The notes under the pieces: model-generated
The model's input: only the letters and a program-made list of their open reading frames with translations
What the model was told of the DNA's origin: nothing
Database searches by the model: none
Part shown: positions 1 through 8,002 of the stretch, in pieces
Layout: every line of letters begins with the position of its first letter
Numbering within the stretch: position 1 is the stretch's first letter
Made by a program: the position numbers and the translations under genes
Source of the DNA: Bacteroidota bacterium
Lineage (GTDB): Bacteria > Bacteroidota > Bacteroidia > Bacteroidales > GCA-2748055
Length of the DNA: 26,564 bases
Assembly: GCA_024244665.1 (NCBI GenBank)
Contig: JAAEOI010000149.1
Coordinates: 1 to 26,564 of the forward strand
Direction: 5' to 3'

Positions 1-25
1 CCGAATAAGGATTATTATTATTATA

Positions 26-3000
26 TTGGTCCTCGAAAGTACTATAGCCCTGAATCTGACCTTGACCTTAAAAAGGAGCATATACCTGACCTTAATTTTA
101 TTGGGATTCTTCCATGGTAATGCTTATGCGCAGACCGAGCAGATCCAGGGTCAGATAAACGATTACGCTTCCATTACTTCCATTCTTGCATATGAGGAAA
201 ATGATCGGGATTCGGTGGTCGTTAACAGCCTGCCTGCTGAGTTTGGAGAGGGCGATACAGTAATGATCTATTGTGTGCAGGGTGCGGAGATCGATTTCGA
301 TGCAGGTAAAGAGGGATGGGATGCCCAGAATCCGCGGAATACAGGTAAATATGCTTTCCTGATCATCGATGAGATCATTGGGAATACGGTGGTATTCAAC
401 ACCACGGTCCAGAGAGAGATCAGGCCCATGGGGCCCGGAGAGGTTGCCCAGCTCATCAGGGTGCCGTCTTATCACAGGGCCCGGGTTCATAGCTCGGGAG
501 TGACAGCTCCTCCCTGGGATGGAAGTACCGGAGGTATTGTGACCATGTTTGTTCGGACAGTCCTTGAGTTGGATGGAGATATTGATGTTTCGGAGACAGG
601 CTTCAGGGGGGCTATTGCTGAACTACCCTATTATTCTGGCGACTGCTCTTCAACTGATCCTCCCCTTTATGACGACCTATTTTATCAAACTGATAACATC
701 CTGGCAGGCAAGAAGGGGGAGGGAACCACAGATACCCGTTTTGACCAGATGAGAGGCAAGGGTATGAACATCAATGGAGGCGGAGGTGGAAATGCCAGGC
801 TCTCCGGAGGCGGAGGTGGCGGTAATTTTTCTGTGGGGGGAGCCGGCGGGGATGAATCGACCCTTTGTGATCCGGGTGTAGCTAGCCCGGGTGGTGTGGG
901 AGGATTCGATCTGGGACGCAGTAACTATGCTTATTATACCAATGTGGACAATATTCTGAATCGCCATAACCGGATATTTTTCGGAGGAGGCGGAGGGACC
1001 GGAACCGTGATTGGCGCACGGACTACAAGCAGCGGTGGTGACGGAGGAGGGATAGTGGTCATTGTGGCCGACTCCATAGAAGGAAACGGGCATTGGATTC
1101 GTGCCAATGGTGAGAGTGTTGGAACAAGAATAACAGGAACAGATGGGGCCGGTGGTGGTGGCGGCGCTGGCGGCGCCATCATTCTCGATGTGAGCGGTTA
1201 CCCGGATAATTTGTTGCTATCGGCTATAGGCGGGGATGGAGGCAATACCAATCATCCGACCGATACAACAGGACCGGGAGGTGGAGGTGGAGGCGGAATA
1301 TACTGGCTGGCCGGATCAGCTGAACCGGGAGTGAATCCTGATCAGGGAAATTTCGGGAAAAGTGGTGAATACCTGTCCACATCTGACTTCATTCACGGAG
1401 CTGCCGATGGAGGTGCAGCTTCAAGGAAAGACGGACTTGAGGCACCCCTAAGGGGTTTTCTCTTCAATTCAGTATCGGGCGAGTTCTGGGTCTGCTCTGA
1501 TGAAATCCCTGAAACGATCTTGGCCTCCAAACCAAAGGGGGGGACCGGAAGCTATTCGTATCAATGGGTGGATAGCTCCAGTAACCAGCAATATTGGCAG
1601 ATTATTTCCGGAGCCACCGGGCAATCCCTTTCCTTTACCGCGGAGCTCACTGATACCACCTATTTCAGAAGAATTGTCAAAGAGGTGCCCCAGGTCCTGG
1701 ATGCTGATACCAGTTTCCGGATTGCAGTTTATGTGCATCAGGCCATAAGCAATAATACCATCTCGGCCCCTGACACGGTTTGCGAGGGATTGGCTCCGAA
1801 GCAGCCATTTATCCAGGAGGGCTCATTGGGAGGGGGACTTGGCCCCGGCTTATATAGCTATCGTTGGCAGAAAGAAGTGGGTGGAGGGGATTATTCAGAT
1901 GCCGGCGGAATTGATACGACTGCAAGCTACCAGGCGCTCCCGCTCGATGAAACCACTCAATTTGCCCGGATCACCTATTCAGGGGTATGCATTGACACTT
2001 CCGATGCCCTCACGGTAACCGTATTTACTCCGATTACCGGCAACCTGATCGCCGACATGGATACCATCTGCTGGAACACAAGCCCCGATCTGATTACACA
2101 ATCTACAGAAGTGTCCATTGGTGGGGGTGATCCTGATCCAACAAATTGGCGTTACCGGTGGGAGAGCGGATCCGCAGGTACAGGCCCATGGTTTGAGGTA
2201 GCGGGGGCCACAAATCCTGAATTTCAACCGGGCAACCTGACTGCGACCACCTGGTACCGGAGGTGGGTGCTTTCGGGTAATGATGATGCCTGTGAGAGCT
2301 TCAGTGAACCGCTTGAGATTCTGAATGTCCCGGTGATTACAGGAAATGAGATCGTGACGACCGATCAGACGGTCTGTACCAACGATCAGCCGGCTCTTAT
2401 GCTTGGTTCGGCTCCCGGAGGCGGCCACCTGAGCCAGTTCAGCTACATATGGCAGTCGCGCACTGAATCAACAAATTGGGTTCGGGCCGACAGCACAAAC
2501 GGGAACAAAGGGCAGAGCTATACCCCACCGGAAATGAGCGGCGTGAACGGCGACACAACATTATACAGGAGGATCGTTAGTTCGGGCGGACAGGAGGGGG
2601 TTTGTAAGGATATCAGTGAAACTGAAGTGATCAATGTGCTGCCCTCCATCGTCAATAATATTATAATGACAGATGTGACAGTAAACTGTCAGTCAGACAA
2701 TCTGGCTGATCTGATCCAGAATCCTGGAGGAGGATCCGAACCAGGTGGAGGAGCCACAGAAAACGGGACCGATCCCACAAGAAATTACAGGTGGGAACAG
2801 GCCACGGGAACTGAAGTTCCCGGGGCATGGACAGAAGTTTCCTATGGTCCGGATAAAATGAACTATGCTGACAAACCTGAGCTATCCTCTGCGGATGATT
2901 ACTGGTACCGGCGGATTGTTCTCAGCGGACCCGGCCTGGGCGGACAGAACCAGGTGTGCTCCGATCCCTCCGATCCCATCCACATCGAAATCCATACAGC

Positions 3001-4468
3001 AATCAACAATAATATTATAGATGAGTCCGATTCGGTCTGCTACAATACAGATAAGGTTCTTTTTGGGGCGATTCCTGTTGGAGAAAACCTGATGAGCCCG
3101 GTTTATGCCTGGCAGGATGCATTGTCCGGGGATCCGATGGGTAGTGAGAGGTATCTTTTATTCAACTCTGATGCGCTGGATGATAGACAGTTCAGGCGTA
3201 TTGTTGCCATTGGCGAGTGTGAGGACACTTCCATTAATGTGATGGTCACCGTTATGGAGTTGCCTGCAGGAATACTTTCGGGCGACCTTCCCAAAGCGTG
3301 TGAGAAGGATGTCTTGCTGGATGTGGACCTTAATATTGACGGGCTGAGCAACTACCTCACCCCATGGGAAATTTCGCTTCATGACGGGGTAAATGCCGAA
3401 CTGACCGATCCCCAGCAACTCGATGCCGACGGTACCGTGCTTGTGAGCCTGAGTACCGATGAAATTAGCACACAATATGATTATACCATTGGTAGGCTTA
3501 TTTACACATTGACCGACGGGACCGTATGTGCAGCACCAGTGGAGAACATCACCGGGAATGTACCCATCGAAGTGTTCCTGACCCCCGATCCGAAGATTAC
3601 AGTGAATACTCCGCTTATTGACAGCTCTGTTTGCGGCAACGAAGTCTCCCTGGTGGTCGATCCTGATCACGGCACCGGAACATGGGAGAGCAATTATCCC
3701 GCTTACATGGGCTTCCTCCTCAGCCCTCAGGATCTTTCAGTCCGGGCCTCCATCGATGACGGTGATTCACTGGCCTGGTTAAATCAGTCCTATACCATAT
3801 TCTTCAGAAGTGAGACAGGGGATTGTTCGGGTACAGATACAGTCAGGATAAGTCTCTTTGAACAGCCGGAACCTGCATATGCAGGAGTCGATGATACCAT
3901 CTACCTGACCAATTCAATCACACTCGATGCGGATCCGCCTACCGCGGGTGTGGGTACGTGGACAGTGACTTCAGGGAGAGGTGTGATTGAAGATGAGCAT
4001 CTCCACAATACACCTGTAACCGGTCTTGCCAAAGGTGAGAGGAATGAATTCCAGTGGACTATCATAAACGGGGTGTGCGAAACTTCGGATGACTGGGCGG
4101 TGATTACCCAGGATGTGGCACAACCCTACGAAGGATTTTCACCCGATGATGACAATATCAACGACTACTTTATTATCAGGGGACTGTCAAATGCCCTTAC
4201 CTTTGAAATCATGATTTTCAATGCCCTTGGTCAGTCTGTCAGGAGGATTACTCATGAAAATGTTGATGAAATTGATTATGACAGGGAATTGATCCTTGGT
4301 GGACTGGATCATTATGATGAAAAGGTGGTCTGGGATGGATTGTCCAATAACGGCAACCCGGTTCCGTCAGGTACCTATTATTATGTACTGAATGGAACTA
4401 TCCTGCAGGAGGGTTCAGATACAGCGGAGAAGATTGAGCCGATTAAACACTATATAATTGTGAGATAG
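26..4468 (+). CDS. Giant secreted T9SS type B cargo protein with Gly-rich modules, Ig-like repeats and CHU_C domain
   Basis: Likely a surface-exposed adhesin-like protein exported by the type IX secretion system. A signal peptide ends near ...GNAYA-Q. Residues about 230-450 hold glycine-rich modules (runs of 5-7 Gly followed by short beta-prone segments such as GGAIILDVSG). Residues about 490-1095 hold about six Ig/PKD-like repeats, each ending in a variant of YRRIV.SG; five of them open with a variant of ITGN.I...DT.C. The last ~90 residues (FSPDDDNINDYF, WDGLSNNGNPVPSGTYYYV) match the gliding-motility-associated C-terminal domain that directs T9SS type B sorting. The start is uncertain. The frame is open to the left edge, so the true start may lie outside the window. 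The TTG at 26 is the first candidate inside it, and the TTG at 62 would give a compact signal peptide (MTLKRSIYLTLILLGFF). Only 7 nt separate it from the PorP/SprF gene, which suggests one operon. The family call is firm; the ligand is unknown. Confidence 0.88.
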   Translation: MVLESTIALNLTLTLKRSIYLTLILLGFFHGNAYAQTEQIQGQINDYASITSILAYEENDRDSVVVNSLPAEFGEGDTVMIYCVQGAEIDFDAGKEGWDAQNPRNTGKYAFLIIDEIIGNTVVFNTTVQREIRPMGPGEVAQLIRVPSYHRARVHSSGVTAPPWDGSTGGIVTMFVRTVLELDGDIDVSETGFRGAIAELPYYSGDCSSTDPPLYDDLFYQTDNILAGKKGEGTTDTRFDQMRGKGMNINGGGGGNARLSGGGGGGNFSVGGAGGDESTLCDPGVASPGGVGGFDLGRSNYAYYTNVDNILNRHNRIFFGGGGGTGTVIGARTTSSGGDGGGIVVIVADSIEGNGHWIRANGESVGTRITGTDGAGGGGGAGGAIILDVSGYPDNLLLSAIGGDGGNTNHPTDTTGPGGGGGGGIYWLAGSAEPGVNPDQGNFGKSGEYLSTSDFIHGAADGGAASRKDGLEAPLRGFLFNSVSGEFWVCSDEIPETILASKPKGGTGSYSYQWVDSSSNQQYWQIISGATGQSLSFTAELTDTTYFRRIVKEVPQVLDADTSFRIAVYVHQAISNNTISAPDTVCEGLAPKQPFIQEGSLGGGLGPGLYSYRWQKEVGGGDYSDAGGIDTTASYQALPLDETTQFARITYSGVCIDTSDALTVTVFTPITGNLIADMDTICWNTSPDLITQSTEVSIGGGDPDPTNWRYRWESGSAGTGPWFEVAGATNPEFQPGNLTATTWYRRWVLSGNDDACESFSEPLEILNVPVITGNEIVTTDQTVCTNDQPALMLGSAPGGGHLSQFSYIWQSRTESTNWVRADSTNGNKGQSYTPPEMSGVNGDTTLYRRIVSSGGQEGVCKDISETEVINVLPSIVNNIIMTDVTVNCQSDNLADLIQNPGGGSEPGGGATENGTDPTRNYRWEQATGTEVPGAWTEVSYGPDKMNYADKPELSSADDYWYRRIVLSGPGLGGQNQVCSDPSDPIHIEIHTAINNNIIDESDSVCYNTDKVLFGAIPVGENLMSPVYAWQDALSGDPMGSERYLLFNSDALDDRQFRRIVAIGECEDTSINVMVTVMELPAGILSGDLPKACEKDVLLDVDLNIDGLSNYLTPWEISLHDGVNAELTDPQQLDADGTVLVSLSTDEISTQYDYTIGRLIYTLTDGTVCAAPVENITGNVPIEVFLTPDPKITVNTPLIDSSVCGNEVSLVVDPDHGTGTWESNYPAYMGFLLSPQDLSVRASIDDGDSLAWLNQSYTIFFRSETGDCSGTDTVRISLFEQPEPAYAGVDDTIYLTNSITLDADPPTAGVGTWTVTSGRGVIEDEHLHNTPVTGLAKGERNEFQWTIINGVCETSDDWAVITQDVAQPYEGFSPDDDNINDYFIIRGLSNALTFEIMIFNALGQSVRRITHENVDEIDYDRELILGGLDHYDEKVVWDGLSNNGNPVPSGTYYYVLNGTILQEGSDTAEKIEPIKHYIIVR

Positions 4469-4475
4469 TAAGGAG

Positions 4476-5396
4476 ATGACCAGGAGAATACTCATAGGAA
4501 TATGCCTTATTACTGCGCTCAGCGTTTCTGCCCAGAATTCGCTGATCCCCTCTGTGAGCAATTACCACCTGGCATGGACCACCTACAACCCGGCCTTTTC
4601 CGGCCTCAGGGATGCCATCAGTCTCAGTTCCATCTACCGTTCCCGGCTCTACGGAGGTGTTGGCCCGCAGGATATGCAACTTAATGTGCATACACCGTTG
4701 GCGAATCCCAAGCTTGCGGTGGGGGCAGTAGTGGCCCACAACAGCACACCCCCGGATCAGGGAATGTACAACTTAATGACCACCTATGCCTACAGGATCC
4801 ATTTGAAAAAGGGGCGGCTGGCATTCGGCCTTTCGGCCGGAATGTACGGGGTAACAAGCAATACCTCGGGCACATTGATCAGGGACCCCAACGATCCGCA
4901 GTTTCCCATGGATGATGCATACAGCCGCTGGTTCCCCAATTTTGGAGCGGGGGTGCTTTACTTCACCGATAACTACTTCCTGGGAGTATCGGTGCCTGAA
5001 CTGTTGGCCATACCGGGGCCGAACCAGAAATTGACTGCCAATTCGGAAGATTACAGAGTAATTGTGACAGGCGCCTACCTGTGGGATATCAGCACGGCAT
5101 TTCGCATGAAACCTTCGTTTATTGTTGATTACAGCCGTGCAATAACAAGCTTCAAGACAAGTATGAATATCGGCTTGATGGATTCAAGGGTATTTATCGG
5201 GGGGGCCTACGACCATCCAAATTATGGCATTGCCCTGGTGAACATCCAGGTTAATCCCCAGTGGCTGGTGGGATATGCCTACACCATCGGCTTGAAAGGG
5301 GTGAGAAAATACCTTGGGGGAGCCCACGAGGTGGTCCTCCGCTGGGAGCTGAGGCCTGTGATAAAAACTATACCGGATGATCCCTTCTATTTTTAA
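4476..5396 (+). CDS. PorP/SprF family type IX secretion outer-membrane protein
   Basis: The 306-residue protein has a signal peptide (cleavage near SVSA-Q). After it comes the family hallmark, a tyrosine/asparagine-rich start (SNYHLAWTTYNPAFSGLRD), then alternating beta strands typical of a small outer-membrane barrel, ending in an aromatic residue. Members of this family accompany T9SS type B cargo: in Flavobacterium johnsoniae SprF sits beside the adhesin SprB and is needed for its export. By analogy, this protein probably serves the giant cargo encoded 7 nt upstream. The ATG at 4476 is preceded immediately by AGGAG, too close to act as a normal Shine-Dalgarno site. The next gene starts 3 nt after the stop, so the three genes 26-6848 are very likely co-transcribed. 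Specific pairing with the neighbour is inferred from position only. Confidence 0.92.
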   Translation: MTRRILIGICLITALSVSAQNSLIPSVSNYHLAWTTYNPAFSGLRDAISLSSIYRSRLYGGVGPQDMQLNVHTPLANPKLAVGAVVAHNSTPPDQGMYNLMTTYAYRIHLKKGRLAFGLSAGMYGVTSNTSGTLIRDPNDPQFPMDDAYSRWFPNFGAGVLYFTDNYFLGVSVPELLAIPGPNQKLTANSEDYRVIVTGAYLWDISTAFRMKPSFIVDYSRAITSFKTSMNIGLMDSRVFIGGAYDHPNYGIALVNIQVNPQWLVGYAYTIGLKGVRKYLGGAHEVVLRWELRPVIKTIPDDPFYF

Positions 5397-5399
5397 GCG

Positions 5400-6848
5400 A
5401 TGAGAAAGATCCAGCTGGTCATATTATCCCTCATAATTTTGCTGCCCTCCCTGGAGGCACAGGATCATTACAGAACCAAGAAGCATACCGGACTCTCCAC
5501 GGGGCTTCAGGAGGCCATTGCTGTACCCTGGTACAGAATGGAGGACACCTCATTGGTCTTCATCAGGCAAAAACTTAATGATGGTATCAGCGCCCCCAGG
5601 ACCTCCGGTGGCGAACCACTCTTTTCCATTTACCAGTATTCAAGGAGAGAAGGGAGTTCTGATTCCTGGGAGACGAAGCCCCTTTCGGACCTGCTGGACT
5701 CCAAAATGCATGACGGACCGGTATCCTTCACCGGGGATGGTAAAACCATGGTCTATTCACAGCAGAGAAGCAGCGGGGAGAGTGTTGATCCGGTGGGAAT
5801 CTATTTCATGGATATGGAGAATGGACAGGGCGTCAATCCCCGTGCTTTCCCATACAACACCGACCAGTCCTGGTTGACCTCTCCGGCCATCTCTCCCGAT
5901 GGGCTCACCCTCATTTTTTCTGCCAACCTCCCCGGCGGAGAAGGAGGATTTGATCTGTACTGCTCACGCCTGAAGGGAGACCAATGGACCGAGCCCGAAA
6001 ATATGGGGCCCGGGGTGAATACGGCAGGGCATGAATTCAACCCCTTCATACATCAATCCGGGATGATCTGTTTCTCCTCCAATGGTTATGACCGGGGAGT
6101 TTTCGGGTTTGATCTTTTTGAAACTACTGATATTGGAGGCAAATGGCCCAATGCCGAGAAGCTTCCTAGTCCGTTCAGCAGAAGGCAGAATGATTACCAT
6201 GTTTGGTTCAGTCCCGATCTCAGGGATGGTTACCTGACCAGCGACAGGCAGGGTGGTTCAAAGGATATCTTCACTTTCACTGCAGATATACCGGACTTTG
6301 GAGAGCCGGCACCCATCAAGAAGAACTACTTTAAGTACAGGATCTATGACCGGAAACTGGATACAGTAGATCCCAATCTTTTCAGGTACACGTGGGTGAT
6401 CAATGACACCCTGGAGCTGCCGGGCCATGAGGTGATTTACAGGTTCCCGGGACCTGGTAAGTACATTTGCAGGTTGAACGTTTATGATGTTTTGCTGGAC
6501 ACACTTGTGGAGGGTCAAACTGTGAAAACACTGCCAATCAAGCTTAAAGAGCAGGTGGTAATCATTTGTCAGGATACAGTCCGGGCATATCAACCGGTGG
6601 ATTTCGACGCCAGTCAGTCACATCTCCCCGGATTTGAAGTGGGCAGATTTGTATGGAGTTTTGGGGATGGGAAGTTCGATGAGAGCAAGCAGAACAAGCG
6701 GAGCAAGCAGTTCGAGCCGGTTCAGCACACCTTCAAATACGGGGGTACATTCACGGTCATACTCGCAGCAGAGTCAAAACCAAAAAATAAGCGGGATACC
6801 AACCTGGAAGTCCGTTCCGGCTATAGGCAAATAGTGGTCATAGAGTAG
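5400..6848 (+). CDS. Secreted PD40 (WD40-like) propeller protein with PKD-like C-terminus
   Basis: The 482-residue protein has a signal peptide (residues 1-20, ending LEA-Q). At least four PD40/WD40-like blades are visible near residues 105-121 (SFTGDGKTMVYSQQ), 161-182 (SPAISPDGLTLIFSAN), 211-229 and 267-293 (TSDRQGGSKDIFTF). Two PKD-like domains follow: about 310-370 (Y.W.INDT ... GPGKYICRLNVYD) and about 390-480 (FVWSFGDGKFDE ... HTFKYGGTFTV). In many Bacteroidota the third gene of a CHU_C-cargo/SprF operon, and the T9SS component PorE, pairs PD40 repeats with a C-terminal OmpA-like peptidoglycan-binding domain. Here that domain is absent and PKD-like domains occupy the C-terminus. It is likely a periplasmic or outer-membrane-associated accessory to cargo export or display. 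That role is inferred from the operon and domains; the exact function is unknown. Confidence 0.82.
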   Translation: MRKIQLVILSLIILLPSLEAQDHYRTKKHTGLSTGLQEAIAVPWYRMEDTSLVFIRQKLNDGISAPRTSGGEPLFSIYQYSRREGSSDSWETKPLSDLLDSKMHDGPVSFTGDGKTMVYSQQRSSGESVDPVGIYFMDMENGQGVNPRAFPYNTDQSWLTSPAISPDGLTLIFSANLPGGEGGFDLYCSRLKGDQWTEPENMGPGVNTAGHEFNPFIHQSGMICFSSNGYDRGVFGFDLFETTDIGGKWPNAEKLPSPFSRRQNDYHVWFSPDLRDGYLTSDRQGGSKDIFTFTADIPDFGEPAPIKKNYFKYRIYDRKLDTVDPNLFRYTWVINDTLELPGHEVIYRFPGPGKYICRLNVYDVLLDTLVEGQTVKTLPIKLKEQVVIICQDTVRAYQPVDFDASQSHLPGFEVGRFVWSFGDGKFDESKQNKRSKQFEPVQHTFKYGGTFTVILAAESKPKNKRDTNLEVRSGYRQIVVIE

Positions 6849-6957
6849 TTACCCAATCAATACATACAACTATCCGGATCGTTTCAGAGTCCTAATCGGG
6901 ACAGAGGATGAGGAATTTTTATTTTCCACATTTACAATCAGTTACGGACTCGTTTAT

Positions 6958-6983
6958 AATTCGTGTTTTATTTTGCACGAATT
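6958..6983. promoter_or_regulatory. 8-bp perfect inverted repeat, operator-like site upstream of 7020
   Basis: The arms AATTCGTG (6958-6965) and CACGAATT (6976-6983) are perfect inverse complements separated by 10 nt (arm centres 18 bp apart). They lie about 37-62 nt before the ATG at 7020 in an AT-rich intergenic stretch. The geometry suits a dimeric regulator binding successive turns of the helix. An RNA hairpin in the 5' leader is the alternative. No perfect TAnnTTTG box was found here; weak candidates are TACTTTTA at 6989-6996 and TATTTTG at 6969-6975. Confidence 0.4.
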
Positions 6984-7019
6984 TTGTATACTTTTAATCA
7001 CAATACAAAAATTGAAGCA

Positions 7020-7985
7020 ATGATCAGGCAGTTATATATTTATATCTTATTATCATTAAGCGTCTTAGGTTTTTCTCAGCCGGTACCCAACGTGGAGGAG
7101 AATATTCCCTTTCTCATGACCTTTGGCCCAAAGGCTGAGACAAGCTGGGGTGATGATGATTTCTCCCAGGTCTTTTTCTTCCAGGTTCCGGAGGAGTATG
7201 ATCAACCTTTTTTTATCCGGGTATTTGATCCCGATACAGGCGGAGAGGTGGACGAAATTGCTGGGGTATTTGATACAAGGCAGGTATATGAAGTTTACGG
7301 TGGTGAGACAACCTGGTCGGATCCAGATGCCCGGGAGACCGGTCCCGTTGGCAATTATAAGAGTGGTACATTGCTGGCATCACGTGCATTTGCCGATAAC
7401 CCCAGGTATGATAACAGCTGGTATACCTTCGGCCCATTTAACCCGGCCCAGGGTGAATATGTGGAGCAGTTTGACAGCCGGATATTTAAGATTGTCTGTG
7501 AGGGTGTTGCAGGAGACGACGGCAATATGTACCGTTTCTTTCTGAGTACTAATGCAGAGGATAACAGGCCCATTGAAGGAGCCAACGCTTTTGCCTATGA
7601 GTATTCCTTCCGGATGCACAACACCACCGAAGAGGTGGCCCACATCTATCCGTACATTGAAGTGGGAACCAAGTCGGTCAAGGTATCCAATTTTGACTGG
7701 GATAATGACGGCAGTATTGTGGTGATTTCCGTTGCCCGGCAGGGTCAGGAGGTAAAGATTTCGGGTGAGGACGAGTGGGCCCCTGATGAACTTGGGGTGC
7801 TTGATGAGGAGATCGGAAGTTCCTATGATTTCCGTTTTGTAAAGGCCGTATCCCTTGTAAGGAATAACAATGTAGTGGTAAATGTGCGCAACCAGTTTGA
7901 CGAGGCGATGCCCTTCTACACCATCCCCATTGGCGGGGTGCCGAAATACAGGGGTGAGGTAGAGTTTGAGCCATTAGAAGATTAA
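7020..7985 (+). CDS. Secreted protein of unknown function
   Basis: I do not recognise this 321-residue protein. The frame extends back to 6963, but the ATG at 7020 gives a standard signal peptide (MIRQLYIYILLSLSVLGFSQ), so that start was chosen. The mature part is acidic and aromatic-rich, with beta-prone segments such as FFFQVPEEYDQPFFIRVFDP, WYTFGPFNPAQGEY, MYRFFLSTN and AYEYSFRMHN. It has one cysteine (IVCEG), no lipobox, no transmembrane segment after the signal, and no recognisable T9SS C-terminal domain. The early section loosely resembles jelly-roll/pre-peptidase-type beta domains, but this is only an impression. The propeller-SpoIIE receptor gene begins 17 nt downstream on the same strand, so the two are probably co-transcribed. 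A plausible role is an envelope partner of that receptor; this is inference from position only. Confidence 0.72.
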   Translation: MIRQLYIYILLSLSVLGFSQPVPNVEENIPFLMTFGPKAETSWGDDDFSQVFFFQVPEEYDQPFFIRVFDPDTGGEVDEIAGVFDTRQVYEVYGGETTWSDPDARETGPVGNYKSGTLLASRAFADNPRYDNSWYTFGPFNPAQGEYVEQFDSRIFKIVCEGVAGDDGNMYRFFLSTNAEDNRPIEGANAFAYEYSFRMHNTTEEVAHIYPYIEVGTKSVKVSNFDWDNDGSIVVISVARQGQEVKISGEDEWAPDELGVLDEEIGSSYDFRFVKAVSLVRNNNVVVNVRNQFDEAMPFYTIPIGGVPKYRGEVEFEPLED

Positions 7986-8002
7986 TAATTTAACTACCAG
8001 GT

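Noticed and set aside
677..1182. Minus-strand proline- and histidine-rich frames opposite the glycine-rich cargo region
   Set aside because: They are antisense translations of GGN codon runs; the compositional bias explains the open frames.
6963..7019. Upstream extension of the secreted-protein gene to 6963
   Set aside because: It would place 19 residues before a complete signal peptide and would be encoded through the palindrome and AT-rich leader; the ATG at 7020 is better.
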